Origin: Candidatus Gastranaerophilales bacterium
Lineage (GTDB): Bacteria; Cyanobacteriota; Vampirovibrionia; Gastranaerophilales; Gastranaerophilaceae
Assembly: GCA_944322865.1 (NCBI GenBank)
Contig: CALUQJ010000004.1
Span: 1 to 53,691 of the forward strand
DNA length: 53,691 nucleotides
Direction: 5' to 3'
In this document: positions 1-10,876 of the stretch, piece after piece
Numbering within the stretch: the stretch's first letter is position 1
Layout of the letters: every line of letters starts with the position of its first letter
The notes under the pieces: generated by a model
Told to the model about the DNA's origin: nothing
Databases searched by the model: none
The model's input: the letters and a program-made list of their open reading frames with translations, nothing else
Made by a program: the position numbers and the translations under genes

Positions 1-31
1 AAATTTCTCCAATAATCACTTTATTAATGCA

Positions 32-102
32 CTTAACGTCTTAGCGTCTTATAGTCTTAACGTCTTGTTAATAAGGCAACTCACTAACTCACGCATTGCC
101 TT
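32..102. repeat. Composite 8-bp repeat plus hairpin element, copy 1
   Basis: Read on the minus strand, this element is a hairpin (AAGGCAA/TTGCCTT arms at 73-79 and 96-102, with two GTGAGTTA-like units in the loop) followed by four 8-bp units of consensus AAGACGTT, the third reading AAGACTAT. A second copy with the same order lies at 17628-17697. Both copies lie just 3' of a minus-strand gene, so a role in transcript ends is possible. The function is unknown. Confidence 0.7.
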
Positions 103-162
103 ATTTAGTAACTCCTTAGTGCCCTAGCTCCATAGTAGTGCCTTTGAACTAAATTTATTTAG

Positions 163-1074
163 TTATAGCACGCATGCAAGTACCATAAGAATTAGTGTCC
201 CTATTTGCATTGCTGTTGCCATGTTCTGGGAAAACTTATTGGAATCGTATGTGCCTGCTGTTTTTTGCGCACTATATGCACTTGCAATTCTGTTTATTCT
301 GTCCTGCTGTGCATCGTTTTCAAAAGTTGTTCCGAACATGCCGGATTCTATTCTTGAAAGCCTGTTATTCATATCGTCATTGTTATATGCCTGCTTGAAC
401 ATTGATTTTTCTATGCTGGCAAGATTTGTGCGTTTAGGTGATGAATGCCTTGCATTATATGCATCATAATCAAATGATGGCGGTTCGTATCTGTCTAAAT
501 GGTAATTTTTGTCCAATTCCACTACTTCATCATCATAAAATCCGTTCGAGGATTGTGCTATTTCATTATCCATAAGTGATGAAGGTTTTATTTCCGCTTT
601 AAGTCTATCGACACGCGTACTCAAATCGTCATTATAGGTTTTTCCAAAAGTTTGTTGTTCCAGCTTAGAAAGCCTTACACTTATATCCTGATTTTTAAAT
701 TCTTTGTTAAATACCTGCATTTCTAATTCGTTAACAGCAGGATAGTCTACGTTTGGACCTTGCGCAACAGGTTGTTCGTCTGCATAATCACCTGTTTCGT
801 CCATAAAAGTGTCCTCTTTAGGGGCTATTTCTTTGCCAATCTCATTTGCTGAAAGGTCTTTTGTTAATTTTGCAATTCTATCCTGAGTGGCACCACCAAC
901 TGCCTGCCCGTAGACGCTTTCTTCTATTCTGCTTAATCTCGTTTCATCAGATTCGTTACCGTACTGGAATCCGAAAATCTCATTCTCTATTTTATCCAAT
1001 GTAGCAGTGTACTGACCTGCATATCCGGTATTTACTGTCAATAGTATACAAAATATTATAAAAGCTTTTTTCAT
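163..1074 (-). CDS. Secreted protein with six ~21-residue repeats
   Basis: A 303-aa protein with an N-terminal signal peptide (hydrophobic residues about 4-18, ending GYAG) and a very hydrophobic C-terminus (about 287-303) that could anchor it in a membrane. Between them lie six copies of a ~21-residue repeat in three pairs. Its pattern is I/L-E, two residues, a hydrophobic residue, F/Y, three residues, usually F/Y, an N/D/E-rich stretch, then R, hydrophobic, any, R/K (for example RIESGMFGTTFEND). The linkers are acidic and low in complexity. AAGGAG lies 9 bases before the ATG. Similar repeats occur in envelope proteins of the Melainabacteria lineage to my recollection, but no function is assigned. 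It is transcribed alone and ends just before a dispersed repeat. Confidence 0.8.
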   Translation of the reverse strand: MKKAFIIFCILLTVNTGYAGQYTATLDKIENEIFGFQYGNESDETRLSRIEESVYGQAVGGATQDRIAKLTKDLSANEIGKEIAPKEDTFMDETGDYADEQPVAQGPNVDYPAVNELEMQVFNKEFKNQDISVRLSKLEQQTFGKTYNDDLSTRVDRLKAEIKPSSLMDNEIAQSSNGFYDDEVVELDKNYHLDRYEPPSFDYDAYNARHSSPKRTNLASIEKSMFKQAYNNDDMNNRLSRIESGMFGTTFENDAQQDRINRIASAYSAQKTAGTYDSNKFSQNMATAMQIGTLILMVLACVL

Positions 1075-1545
1075 AATCAGAACTCCTTAAAACAATAAGC
1101 CTGTTTATGAATATGATAAGGGCGAATAATACTTAAAACTATTCTACAGTGCTGGCATTTCGTCATAACTGTAAATAACTAAAAACACTTAGGCTTATAG
1201 CACTAAAAAATTTTTAAGCTTAGAGTAAAGTATTATCATAAGGCTATATACTGTTTGAGTGAAAATTTGAATATATTCAAAAAATTTACAAAAATTTACA
1301 AAAAAAATTTGATTTAAAAAAACGTTTTTACGCTATATTTAATATTAAATGATAAGTTTTTTAGCCGAAATTATAAAAAACAGTTTTAAAAATTTCTATT
1401 TTTAGTAAAAAAATCAAAAAACCTTCTTAATATAAACTTTACATTAAGTGTATAAATAGCAATTTAATTTTTGCCCCGCTTTTATAATGAATGTGTGCTT
1501 GTTATAATACTTGTAGTTATTAGGTAGAAACCAGACAAAAGATTT
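1075..1545. other. AT-rich intergenic region with phased A-tracts
   Basis: No coding signal is visible in these 471 bases between two divergent genes. A-tracts begin at 1279, 1290, 1300 and 1316; the first three are spaced about one helical turn apart, so the DNA is probably curved. The 1075-1095 end carries the ribosome binding site of the minus-strand gene. Confidence 0.45.
1500..1508 (+). promoter_or_regulatory. Extended -10 promoter candidate for the tandem paralogs
   Basis: TGTTATAAT matches an extended -10 element (TG, any base, TATAAT). No good -35 is visible. It would give a leader of about 32 bases before the ATG at 1546. The curved A-tract region lies about 180 bases upstream. Confidence 0.4.
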
Positions 1546-3240
1546 ATGATTAGTGAAATTAAATTAAGTGATATAAATAGCAAATATACCCCTGGTCAAA
1601 AACAAAAAGACCTCTCATTTGGCGGTTTTCAAAACACAGCGCACAGATATGCCCAAAAAGCGGCAGAGGGCGGCATAAAACTCGTACAGCAATGCGAAAA
1701 ACACCCGATGATTAATGTAACTGTACTGGATCTTGCAACAGCAATTATTCCGCGTACGTTAGTTGAAACTTTTGCGGTTCCAAAAGATACAAATCCGAAA
1801 AAAGATGAAAACCAAGAAAACAAACGCCATAAAATCAATCTGCTTGCAGGTATGGAAGCATTTAGACGTGAATCCTCCGGACTTATTGTAAACTGTCTTA
1901 TCCCAGGATATATCGTTTACGGTATAGCAAGCGGGTTGAACAAATTTGTGCCGGCTCTGATGAAACCGTTTAACAAATCAAATCTTGCCGGCAACTGGGC
2001 TGATACAAACACTATTGAAAAAATTACGCATTATTACAAAAATGCACAAGGGGCAGGCGATGAAAAATTATTCAACGCTTTCAAAAATTTAACCTACGAT
2101 ATATCAGGTATTGACGGCAAGAGTGAAAAAGCATTCAACAAAATTCTGACCTCAGAAGATGACAAAATCTTTGAAAAACTTGTAAAAGCTGTACATGATG
2201 AACACAATGGCTCTAAATTGTCAAAAGAGGCATTTAATATAATTGCGGCAAAAACTCATATAACAGAAAACTTAAAATTCAAAGGCGAAAACAAATTCCA
2301 TTCAACCAACCTCGAAAGTATTTATTCAAACATGGTTAAATTCCTGAGAGGGGTTGCAAAGGAAAATATAACAGATGCATCGCAGTTAGAAACTTATGCA
2401 AAAAAAGCAAGCAAGTTTGTTAACTGGAAAAGTTTAGGCGGTCTTGCTGTTATAATTCCGCTTGCGATATCAATGCAGCCGATTAACAGATGGCTTACCC
2501 ACAAATCAGCCGGACAAAAAGGTGCGCCGATTTATAACGGCAAAGAATATAAAGAACCGACTAAAGAAGAAAAAGCACAATTATTTAAACAAAAAATAAT
2601 TTCTGTCGGCTCTATGATTGGTGTCGGACTGCTTTCTATGATGAAACTTCCTACACTTAATATGCTGCAATTCAAAGGCAAATTCCCGTCTATGGATCAG
2701 GCGCGAATAATTTCAACCGCAACATTTGCAAGCCGTATGGGCGCATCAGAAGATCCTAATGATCTTCGCGAAGCAACAATCCGTGATATTGCAACCTTCC
2801 TGAGTTTCTATTTCTTAGGTGATTTTGCGGCTAAAGGTATTGCAACATACATTGAACACAAAGATCCTGATGCAAAATTAATAAATACACTACAACCTTT
2901 AAAGCGTAATGCAAATCCGCTTGAAAAATTCTGGCACTGGACAAAACATACCGCGCTCAAATCAACTGATGAACTTGCAACTGTAAAAGACAAGCGATTA
3001 CGTACAATCTGCCAGATAGGTAACCTTGCTTTCTCACTCATTGCACTTGGTGTATTTATCCCGTTATATAACAGAACAGTTACAAACAAAAAAGAACAAG
3101 AACGCAAAGCAAAAGAACTTGCGAATATTAAAGCCGGGGCATCGACCGGCGCCGCCGCGGGCTCTACGTTGTCGTCTGACATCGTAAAAGCATCAATCAA
3201 GCACAATCCCGCGTTCCGCGCAATATTTAACAATTCGTAA
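1546..3240 (+). CDS. Membrane protein of unknown family, paralog A
   Basis: A 564-aa protein paralogous to the next gene. Shared blocks in order are: an N-terminal segment with an F-x-G motif (SFGG, about residues 25-28); an IPRT block near 68; a hydrophobic segment (about 118-136); a second hydrophobic segment followed by QPINRWLT (about 300-325); a helix ending near KLPTLNMLQFKG (about 365-380); a DLREATIRDIATFLSFYFLG block (about 405-430); and a C-terminal hydrophobic segment (about 487-510). Four or more membrane segments are likely. No catalytic motif is recognised and no characterised family comes to mind. The ribosome binding site is weak. It is separated from its paralog by 11 bases, so the two are co-transcribed. 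Function unknown. Confidence 0.8.
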   Translation: MISEIKLSDINSKYTPGQKQKDLSFGGFQNTAHRYAQKAAEGGIKLVQQCEKHPMINVTVLDLATAIIPRTLVETFAVPKDTNPKKDENQENKRHKINLLAGMEAFRRESSGLIVNCLIPGYIVYGIASGLNKFVPALMKPFNKSNLAGNWADTNTIEKITHYYKNAQGAGDEKLFNAFKNLTYDISGIDGKSEKAFNKILTSEDDKIFEKLVKAVHDEHNGSKLSKEAFNIIAAKTHITENLKFKGENKFHSTNLESIYSNMVKFLRGVAKENITDASQLETYAKKASKFVNWKSLGGLAVIIPLAISMQPINRWLTHKSAGQKGAPIYNGKEYKEPTKEEKAQLFKQKIISVGSMIGVGLLSMMKLPTLNMLQFKGKFPSMDQARIISTATFASRMGASEDPNDLREATIRDIATFLSFYFLGDFAAKGIATYIEHKDPDAKLINTLQPLKRNANPLEKFWHWTKHTALKSTDELATVKDKRLRTICQIGNLAFSLIALGVFIPLYNRTVTNKKEQERKAKELANIKAGASTGAAAGSTLSSDIVKASIKHNPAFRAIFNNS

Positions 3241-3251
3241 GGAGAAACATA

Positions 3252-4988
3252 ATGAAAGTACAATATATTACCCCAAAATTTGAACAAAAACTAAATAATA
3301 ACAATAATGATGAACAGCCTCGATTTACCGGCGCAATGGACATTGTGACAGGCGGTCTGAGATTTTTCGAAACCAATCAGGCATGGGGCGCTAATGCTGT
3401 TGACTTAGGATCTATGGTTATCCCGAGAACCTGGACAGATATGCGTAAACGCGGACCGCAGGCTGGAACGGAAACTTTTATCCGAGAATCTTGCGGTACA
3501 TTCAATCATTCAATGGTTGGTGTCTATGGAACTATTGCAGGCATGGCTTTAGCTGCTGCTTTTAACAATAAGTATGACATAAAGGCTCACAGAATTTATG
3601 CTGACAACAATGCTATTGATATTATGGCATCAGAATGGCATGCTTCATTGAAAAATTATCTTGAAAATGGAGGAACACTTACAAAAGACTCTACAGGACA
3701 ATATTCAGTGCTGCCGAAAGAAATTAAAAAAGATTTTGCAAACAATATTTTGAGCAGAATTTCTACCTTCAACAACGGGTATAAAACCATCTCAGATGAC
3801 GCAAAAGATATGTTAATTGACGATATCGTTCACAACATGGAAGATGCTGAAATTTTTAAGAATCAAAAAAATCACTACAAAAAGTTTATGAAAAAGCTTT
3901 TCAATGAACGACTTGAACGTATAGTCAATGTGATTTCAGAAGCAACAGGCGGCAAAGAAACAGCTAAGCTTGACAACGGAGTAAGAACATCAACTACGAC
4001 TTTAAGAACAACTGTTGAAAACATTTTGAATATTTCAAAAACATTTGTTCAGGATAATGTTATAGATGAATTTATCAATACTGACATCCATACTAATAAC
4101 AAATTTGTAAAAGGTCTTAAATCCCTTAACCTCAAACGTTCTGCGCTCGGTTTAGGATTTGCGGCGTTGTTCGGTATGTCTGTACAGCCGGTCAACAGAT
4201 ACTTGACTAAAAAACGTACAGGCAGTGATGGTTTTGTCGGAGTTGAAGGTCGCCAGAAAGATGATTCTAAATCATTTGCATTAATGAAAGTAGTGACAGG
4301 GCTGGCTCTTGGAATCGGTGCTCTTGCTACAATCACAACTAACCCTTCTAAATTCCTGTCTAAACTTCAATTTAAAGGGATGACACCGACAATTAACCAG
4401 TTAAAATTCGTTTATGGTATGACGATTATGTCAAGGCTTTTTGCGGCACGTGACAAGGATGAACTCAGAGAATCCGCTATCAAGGATACTTTAGGGTTCC
4501 TTAACCTGCTGATTATCGGCAGTCTTGTTACAAAAGGTGCAGTTATGGCGCTTGACAAGTCTAAATCTCTATTAAATACAGCAGAAAAAAGCACAAATGT
4601 ATTCAAGCGATTTATAAATTCAACACTCAAGACTAAAGATGAAGTATTAATAGAAGGTTTGAAAAAAGCAGAAGTTTCAACACTTGGCGAACACGGTAAG
4701 GCTTTGAGTTTCTCTAAAATGATGAAATTACTTCCTGAAGCAGACAAAGTTACAAGAGGCAAACTGAAAGTTCTTAACCTTGCGCAGCTAATCGGTTATG
4801 CTTACTCTGCACTGGTACTCGGTATAGGTATTCCAAGACTGAATATCTATATGACAAACAAGCGTGAAGCACGCAACAACGCTAAAAAAATGGCAGAACA
4901 ACCAACTGCTCCTATTGAAACCAGTCAGGCTAACAACGAATTTCTGAAAAGCAAAATGGTTAACTTCTACGGCAACCGCGCTGCGTAA
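3252..4988 (+). CDS. Membrane protein of unknown family, paralog B
   Basis: A 578-aa protein and the second member of a tandem pair. Blocks shared with the upstream gene are RFTGAMD near residue 24 (F-x-G motif), MVIPRTW near 55, GTFNHSMVGVYGTIAGMALA (membrane segment), MSVQPVNRYLTKKRTG, LQFKGMTPTINQ, DELRESAIKDTLGFLNLLII and a C-terminal membrane segment before LNIYMTNKREARNNAKK. The spacing of blocks matches, so the pair arose by duplication and then diverged widely. AAGGAG lies 8 bases before the ATG. The divergent middle (about 115-260) is helical and charged. No function can be assigned. The gene converges on atpG, 45 bases away, with no clear terminator between them. Confidence 0.8.
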   Translation: MKVQYITPKFEQKLNNNNNDEQPRFTGAMDIVTGGLRFFETNQAWGANAVDLGSMVIPRTWTDMRKRGPQAGTETFIRESCGTFNHSMVGVYGTIAGMALAAAFNNKYDIKAHRIYADNNAIDIMASEWHASLKNYLENGGTLTKDSTGQYSVLPKEIKKDFANNILSRISTFNNGYKTISDDAKDMLIDDIVHNMEDAEIFKNQKNHYKKFMKKLFNERLERIVNVISEATGGKETAKLDNGVRTSTTTLRTTVENILNISKTFVQDNVIDEFINTDIHTNNKFVKGLKSLNLKRSALGLGFAALFGMSVQPVNRYLTKKRTGSDGFVGVEGRQKDDSKSFALMKVVTGLALGIGALATITTNPSKFLSKLQFKGMTPTINQLKFVYGMTIMSRLFAARDKDELRESAIKDTLGFLNLLIIGSLVTKGAVMALDKSKSLLNTAEKSTNVFKRFINSTLKTKDEVLIEGLKKAEVSTLGEHGKALSFSKMMKLLPEADKVTRGKLKVLNLAQLIGYAYSALVLGIGIPRLNIYMTNKREARNNAKKMAEQPTAPIETSQANNEFLKSKMVNFYGNRAA

Positions 4989-5033
4989 AAGTTTTAATTA
5001 ACCTGTAAGAATATAACTTAGCGCCCCAAAGGT

Positions 5034-5960
5034 CTATCCGATCTGGGCATTTGCGCCTGAAACAACCTCAATAATTTCCTGAGTAATTGCAAACTGGCGG
5101 GTTTTGTTATATTCAATAGACAGTTCGCTTATCATTTTTTCGGCATTTGTTGTTGCCGCGGACATTGCTGTCATACGGGATGCAAGTTCGCTTGCCTGTG
5201 CCTCAAGCAATGATTGATAAATTATATTCGTCACATACATCGGAACTACTTTTTGCAGAATATGATGCATATCCGGTTCAAATTCCATTAAAGGTTCTAC
5301 AACGCTGTCTTTATCAGCTTTTTCTGATGTTCTATCCAGCGGTAAAACCTCCCAGTTTTCCACAAAGTAGCTCATCATGTTTTTAAATCGCGTTGTAATA
5401 ACTTCTATTTTATCTACTTTTCCTTCAACATAATAATCCGCAAGATCTTCTGCTACCATATAAGCGCCTTCTGATGTAGGATTATTAGCGATACTGAGAT
5501 AATTCTTTTCTATATCACAGCCTAATTCTTTGCATTTACGCTTGAGCGCTGAAATACCCTTTTGACCGACTACAAACAAATAGGTTTTGATACCTTTTTT
5601 ATTGTATTCACTAATTGTATTGATAGTTTTTCTGACGACATTTGCGTTATAAGCCCCCGCCAGACCTTTATTTGATGTAATAACCAGCAGCGCAACAGAT
5701 TTAATCTCTCTTGTGCTGAGCAATGCAGGATAATTATCTATTGCCTGCTTAATTTTGAGAGATGTTGCGCTATAACTGCCGACTGAATTAAGCAATTTAG
5801 CAAACATTGTATTTAATTCAGTTGTAAACGGGCGTGAAGCTTTAACGGTTGATTCTGCTTTTTTAACTTTTGCAGCAGCAACCATTTTCATTGCTCTTGT
5901 TATTTTTTTTGTGCTTTCAACACTCTGTATCCGGTTTTTAATATCTTTAAGGTTTGTCAT
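5034..5960 (-). CDS. atpG: ATP synthase F1 gamma subunit
   Basis: A 308-aa central-stalk subunit of F1. The N-terminal helix DIKNRIQSVESTKKITRAMK and the C-terminal helix ending TRQFAITQEIIEVVSGANA are the two long helices that form the rotating coiled coil. The length is slightly above the usual ~290 aa. AGGAAGA lies just before the ATG. This is the last gene of the atp operon, separated from atpA by an unusually long 190-base spacer that can fold into hairpins. No beta or epsilon gene follows, as in cyanobacteria, where these two form a separate operon. It acts on the cytoplasmic side of the inner membrane. Confidence 0.97.
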   Translation of the reverse strand: MTNLKDIKNRIQSVESTKKITRAMKMVAAAKVKKAESTVKASRPFTTELNTMFAKLLNSVGSYSATSLKIKQAIDNYPALLSTREIKSVALLVITSNKGLAGAYNANVVRKTINTISEYNKKGIKTYLFVVGQKGISALKRKCKELGCDIEKNYLSIANNPTSEGAYMVAEDLADYYVEGKVDKIEVITTRFKNMMSYFVENWEVLPLDRTSEKADKDSVVEPLMEFEPDMHHILQKVVPMYVTNIIYQSLLEAQASELASRMTAMSAATTNAEKMISELSIEYNKTRQFAITQEIIEVVSGANAQIG

Positions 5961-6150
5961 TTTTCTTCCTTGTTTATCCTATTTGGCGGGCACGCTTTAT
6001 TTTAAACAGTCATTATCGTTTGGCAGGTGTGTCCAATCCAACATTCTTGTTCCTATAATGTTGGGATAGAAACCCAATCATATAGTAACTTTTAATAAGC
6101 CGCCATATATAGTCTTAGTTTATATGGAAAGCCCACATCTACAGTAGCTT
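5961..6150 (-). other. Structured spacer between atpA and atpG
   Basis: This 190-base gap lies inside an otherwise tightly packed operon. It holds two hairpins: 6038-6064 (CCAACATT pairing with AATGTTGG) and 6103-6127 (CCATATA pairing with TATATGG). No U-run follows either, so RNA processing or stability control of the atpG segment is more likely than termination. No open reading frame of note is seen. Confidence 0.5.
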
Positions 6151-8190
<2,040 letters not shown>

Positions 8191-8191
<1 letters not shown>

Positions 8192-8688
8192 TATAATGCC
8201 GCCTTTTCAATATCTCGTATAGCTTCATCAATGTATCTGTTATGAAGTTGCGGATTAGCTTTCAATTTTGCAATAATTTTTTCTTTTGCAGATTGAACAG
8301 CTTCTGTTTCGGTTGCCTTCAATATTTTTGAAGAAACCTGTTTTTCTTCATTTTCCACAACTGTTTTAACATTGTTTAAAATATTTTCAGCCTGACGCTC
8401 TGCTGTTTCGAGAGTGTTTTTAACAGCAGCATCTATATTTTTTCTTGTAAGTTCAATGCTTGCTTTAATTTCATTATCCAAATTAGCAACCGCATCTTTT
8501 GCTTTTGCTAATTCTTTGTCAGCTTTTTCACGTTCACTTTTTGAAAGTTCTATTCTGTTAATAATATTTTCTTTAAGATTTTCTATAACAGAACCGAATT
8601 TCATCTTATGCATTAAAAACGCAATAATACCAACCAGTATAATAAAATTAAATGTGTTTGATTCCAGAATTAAATTCCAAATTTCCAT
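8191..8688 (-). CDS. atpF: ATP synthase F0 b subunit
   Basis: A 165-aa peripheral-stalk subunit. The N-terminal membrane helix (about 7-27, FNFIILVGIIAFLMHKMKFG) is followed by a long charged coiled coil. GGAGAAG precedes the ATG. The start overlaps the stop of the upstream b' gene by one base. Having separate b and b' genes side by side is typical of cyanobacteria, plastids and some other phyla. The two would form a b/b' heterodimer. Confidence 0.93.
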
Positions 8689-9107
8689 TAGACTTCTCCA
8701 AGAATTTTAGCTGAAATATTATCTGCAAGCTCATCAATTCGACCTTTAATTTCATTATTGAGAGCCTCACTTCTGTTTTGTATGTCAGATTTTGCCTCGT
8801 TGATTTGAGCAATGGAATTCTGTTTAGCATCAGTTGTTTTATTTTTAGCATCAGCGTTTGCCTTAGCCAGAGTTTCAGCAGTGAGTTTTTTATTTTCAGC
8901 AGCTGTTTTGGATAATTTTTCATCTCTGTCAGCGTAAATAGCGCCTGCCTGTTCTTTAGATTCTTTTGCGCTTTCATAATTGTCGTTAATCAAATGTTCA
9001 CGCTCCTCTACGATTTTTGAAACCGGTTTATAAAGGATTTCATTCATCAAGAGTGTGAATATTATAAAACTGATTACTGAAACTATGAAAGTTGCGTTAA
9101 ATTCCAT
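8688..9107 (-). CDS. atpF': ATP synthase F0 b' subunit
   Basis: A 139-aa second stalk subunit with an N-terminal membrane helix (about 4-22) and the motif MNEILYKPVSKIVEEREHLI that starts the coiled coil. The ATG at 9107 is chosen over an in-frame TTG at 9119 because TTGGAG lies just upstream of the ATG and overlaps that TTG. It sits between the c and b genes, the standard cyanobacterial position (atpG in cyanobacterial naming). It dimerises with the b subunit. Confidence 0.9.
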   Translation of the reverse strand: MEFNATFIVSVISFIIFTLLMNEILYKPVSKIVEEREHLINDNYESAKESKEQAGAIYADRDEKLSKTAAENKKLTAETLAKANADAKNKTTDAKQNSIAQINEAKSDIQNRSEALNNEIKGRIDELADNISAKILGEV

Positions 9108-9122
9108 GACATACTCCAATTA

Positions 9123-9344
9123 TTACTTGTTCAATAACAAGAACGCGATAACGAATGCATACAAAGCACAAGCTTCTGACAAAGCAGCACCAAGCAAGAA
9201 GAAACCGAATGCTTTACCAGCGACTTCCGGCTGTCTTGATACTGCATCCATCAAACCTTTTGTTGCAAAACCGATACCTAATCCGGCACCAACTGCGCCG
9301 AAACCGATTGCAATACCTGCACCTAATTGAGCTAATTGTTCCAT
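9123..9344 (-). CDS. atpE: ATP synthase F0 c subunit (proton type)
   Basis: A 73-aa hairpin of two membrane helices joined by the polar loop SRQPE (about 36-40). The first helix is glycine-rich (GAGLGIGF). The ion-carrying carboxylate is E57 in AALSEACALY. Sodium-binding c subunits carry Gln in helix 1 and Ser/Thr right after the Glu; here those positions are Ile24 and Ala58, so the ring should carry protons. GGAG lies before the ATG. The gene sits between atpB and atpF'. Confidence 0.96.
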   Translation of the reverse strand: MEQLAQLGAGIAIGFGAVGAGLGIGFATKGLMDAVSRQPEVAGKAFGFFLLGAALSEACALYAFVIAFLLLNK

Positions 9345-9377
9345 AATTTTTCTCCTTTACTTTAACAATATATATAA

Positions 9378-10061
9378 TTAGTGTTCTTCACCTGTTGCGG
9401 ACGATACGTAAGCTATTGTCAGCATCATAAATACTGTTGCCTGAATGAATGCAACCAGTATTTCAAAAAGCATTATCGGAAGCGGCGCAAAATATGCACA
9501 TGCTCCTAATGCAATTGTAACAAGAATTTCTCCGGCGAATATGTTTGCAAAAAGTCGGATTGCAAGACTTAAAGGTCTTGTAACCATTTCCAGCAATTCA
9601 ACCAGTGCCATTACAATTCCGGTAAAACTAAATTCATGTAAAAAGAATTTGCCTCCCTTTTTCATGATTCCTGCTGTTACATAATATATTAATACAATAA
9701 TTGCCATTGCGGCAGTCAGATTAACATCGTTTGTCGGAGAGGCAAGCTCGCCTGATTTAATATGAATGATTCTTAAAGGAAGCTGTCCCATTAAATTTGC
9801 AAATAAAATAAATAAAAATAAAGATGCAATAAGAGGAACATGCTGTCTTGCTGTATTCATAGAACCCATGACACTCCAGAAGAAATGCATAATGCTTTCA
9901 CAAAACGCCTGTAATTTATTCGGAACCAGTGAAAGCTTTCTCGTTGCTGCAATTGCGAAGATTAACAGAACAATCATTGCAAACCACATGGTAAAAATAG
10001 TATCAAGGTTAAAAGTCAATGTATGACCGCCAATTGACATATTATATAACCAGTGTTGCAT
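9378..10061 (-). CDS. atpB: ATP synthase F0 a subunit
   Basis: A 227-aa polytopic subunit forming the ion half-channels against the c ring. The conserved block LAIRLFANIFAGE (about 165-177) contains the essential arginine. Five or six membrane segments are visible. It is the first gene of the atp operon. GGGAGAG lies before the ATG, and a good promoter (10086-10114) lies just upstream. No atpI precedes it; the divergent neighbour is a biotin ligase gene. Confidence 0.95.
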   Translation of the reverse strand: MQHWLYNMSIGGHTLTFNLDTIFTMWFAMIVLLIFAIAATRKLSLVPNKLQAFCESIMHFFWSVMGSMNTARQHVPLIASLFLFILFANLMGQLPLRIIHIKSGELASPTNDVNLTAAMAIIVLIYYVTAGIMKKGGKFFLHEFSFTGIVMALVELLEMVTRPLSLAIRLFANIFAGEILVTIALGACAYFAPLPIMLFEILVAFIQATVFMMLTIAYVSSATGEEH

Positions 10062-10085
10062 AAAATTTCTCTCCCTTTTGAAATT

Positions 10086-10114
10086 ATTCTAATACATAAA
10101 AATAAAAATCGCAA
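10086..10114 (-). promoter_or_regulatory. Promoter of the atp operon
   Basis: On the minus strand, TTGCGA (10114-10109) and TAGAAT (10091-10086) are separated by exactly 17 bases. This places the start of transcription about 20 bases before the atpB ATG, leaving room for its GGGAGAG ribosome binding site. Confidence 0.6.
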
Positions 10115-10159
10115 ATTTTTTTTTGTTTGGGTTAGAATTAATTGTATAGAAGAGGACTA

Positions 10160-10876
10160 ATGAGTATTATTTATTTAAAAGAGATAGATTCAACTAACCG
10201 ATATGCCAAATCTAATCTGGAAAATCTGCCGGATAGAACTGTAATTCAATGCGGGCGGCAAACAGCAGGACGCGGACGTTTGCAAAGAACATGGATTGAT
10301 TTGGGCGGTGAAAATCTGTTTTTATCTTTTGTTTTAAAACCGGCTGATGTATTCTCAGAAGTCTATTCAAATCTTACCCAGTATCTTGCGGTTATATTGG
10401 CGCAAATCCTTGAGCAGTACAATGTTCAGCCGCAAATCAAGTGGCCAAATGATGTGCTTGTGGACGGTAAAAAAATAGCCGGAATTTTGTCAGAAACCGT
10501 CATGCAAGGAACTCTTTTTAAAGGGCTTGTTCTCGGTATAGGGGTAAATCTTAATGGTGATATTAAATCGTTAAACAAGATAGATAAAGCCGCTACCGCT
10601 TTAAATTTGCAAACCGGTGAAACTATTGATTTGACTGCCTTTACAAACATGCTTGCCGGTAAATTTTTTGAAGGGTACGACAGATTTTTACAAGAAGGTT
10701 TTAAAGAAATAAAAAAATATTACATTGAGCATGCCTGTTTTTTGAATAAAGAAATAAATGTACAGGTATTCAATGAAAACAAATCAGGTATCGCAAAATC
10801 AATAACAGATAAAGGCGAACTTATTTTAGAAAAAGACGGACAACCGATCGTACTAACTATAGGAGATATATTATGA
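10160..10876 (+). CDS. birA: Biotin-[acetyl-CoA-carboxylase] ligase
   Basis: A 238-aa enzyme that activates biotin as biotinyl-AMP and attaches it to a lysine of a carrier domain. The motifs STNRYAKS (about residues 10-17), GRQTAGRGRLQRTW, KWPNDVLV and KIAGILSE are the biotin-protein-ligase core. There is no N-terminal helix-turn-helix, so it is an enzyme only and not the repressor form. The ATG at 10160 is preferred over a TTG at 10142 because AGAGGA lies 5 bases before it. Its stop overlaps the oadG start (ATGA), placing it in one operon with the biotin-dependent decarboxylase, its likely substrate. Confidence 0.92.
   Translation: MSIIYLKEIDSTNRYAKSNLENLPDRTVIQCGRQTAGRGRLQRTWIDLGGENLFLSFVLKPADVFSEVYSNLTQYLAVILAQILEQYNVQPQIKWPNDVLVDGKKIAGILSETVMQGTLFKGLVLGIGVNLNGDIKSLNKIDKAATALNLQTGETIDLTAFTNMLAGKFFEGYDRFLQEGFKEIKKYYIEHACFLNKEINVQVFNENKSGIAKSITDKGELILEKDGQPIVLTIGDIL

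Noticed and set aside
32-102. CRISPR-like array
   Set aside because: The 8-bp units are contiguous with no spacers and there are no cas genes.
2808-3287. A 159-codon antisense frame
   Set aside because: It is opposite a well-supported gene with a conserved paralog; codon pattern and lack of a start site make it a shadow.
8648-8977. A 109-codon frame overlapping atpF'
   Set aside because: It is another frame of the b' coiled-coil region; the lysine-rich composition follows from that gene.
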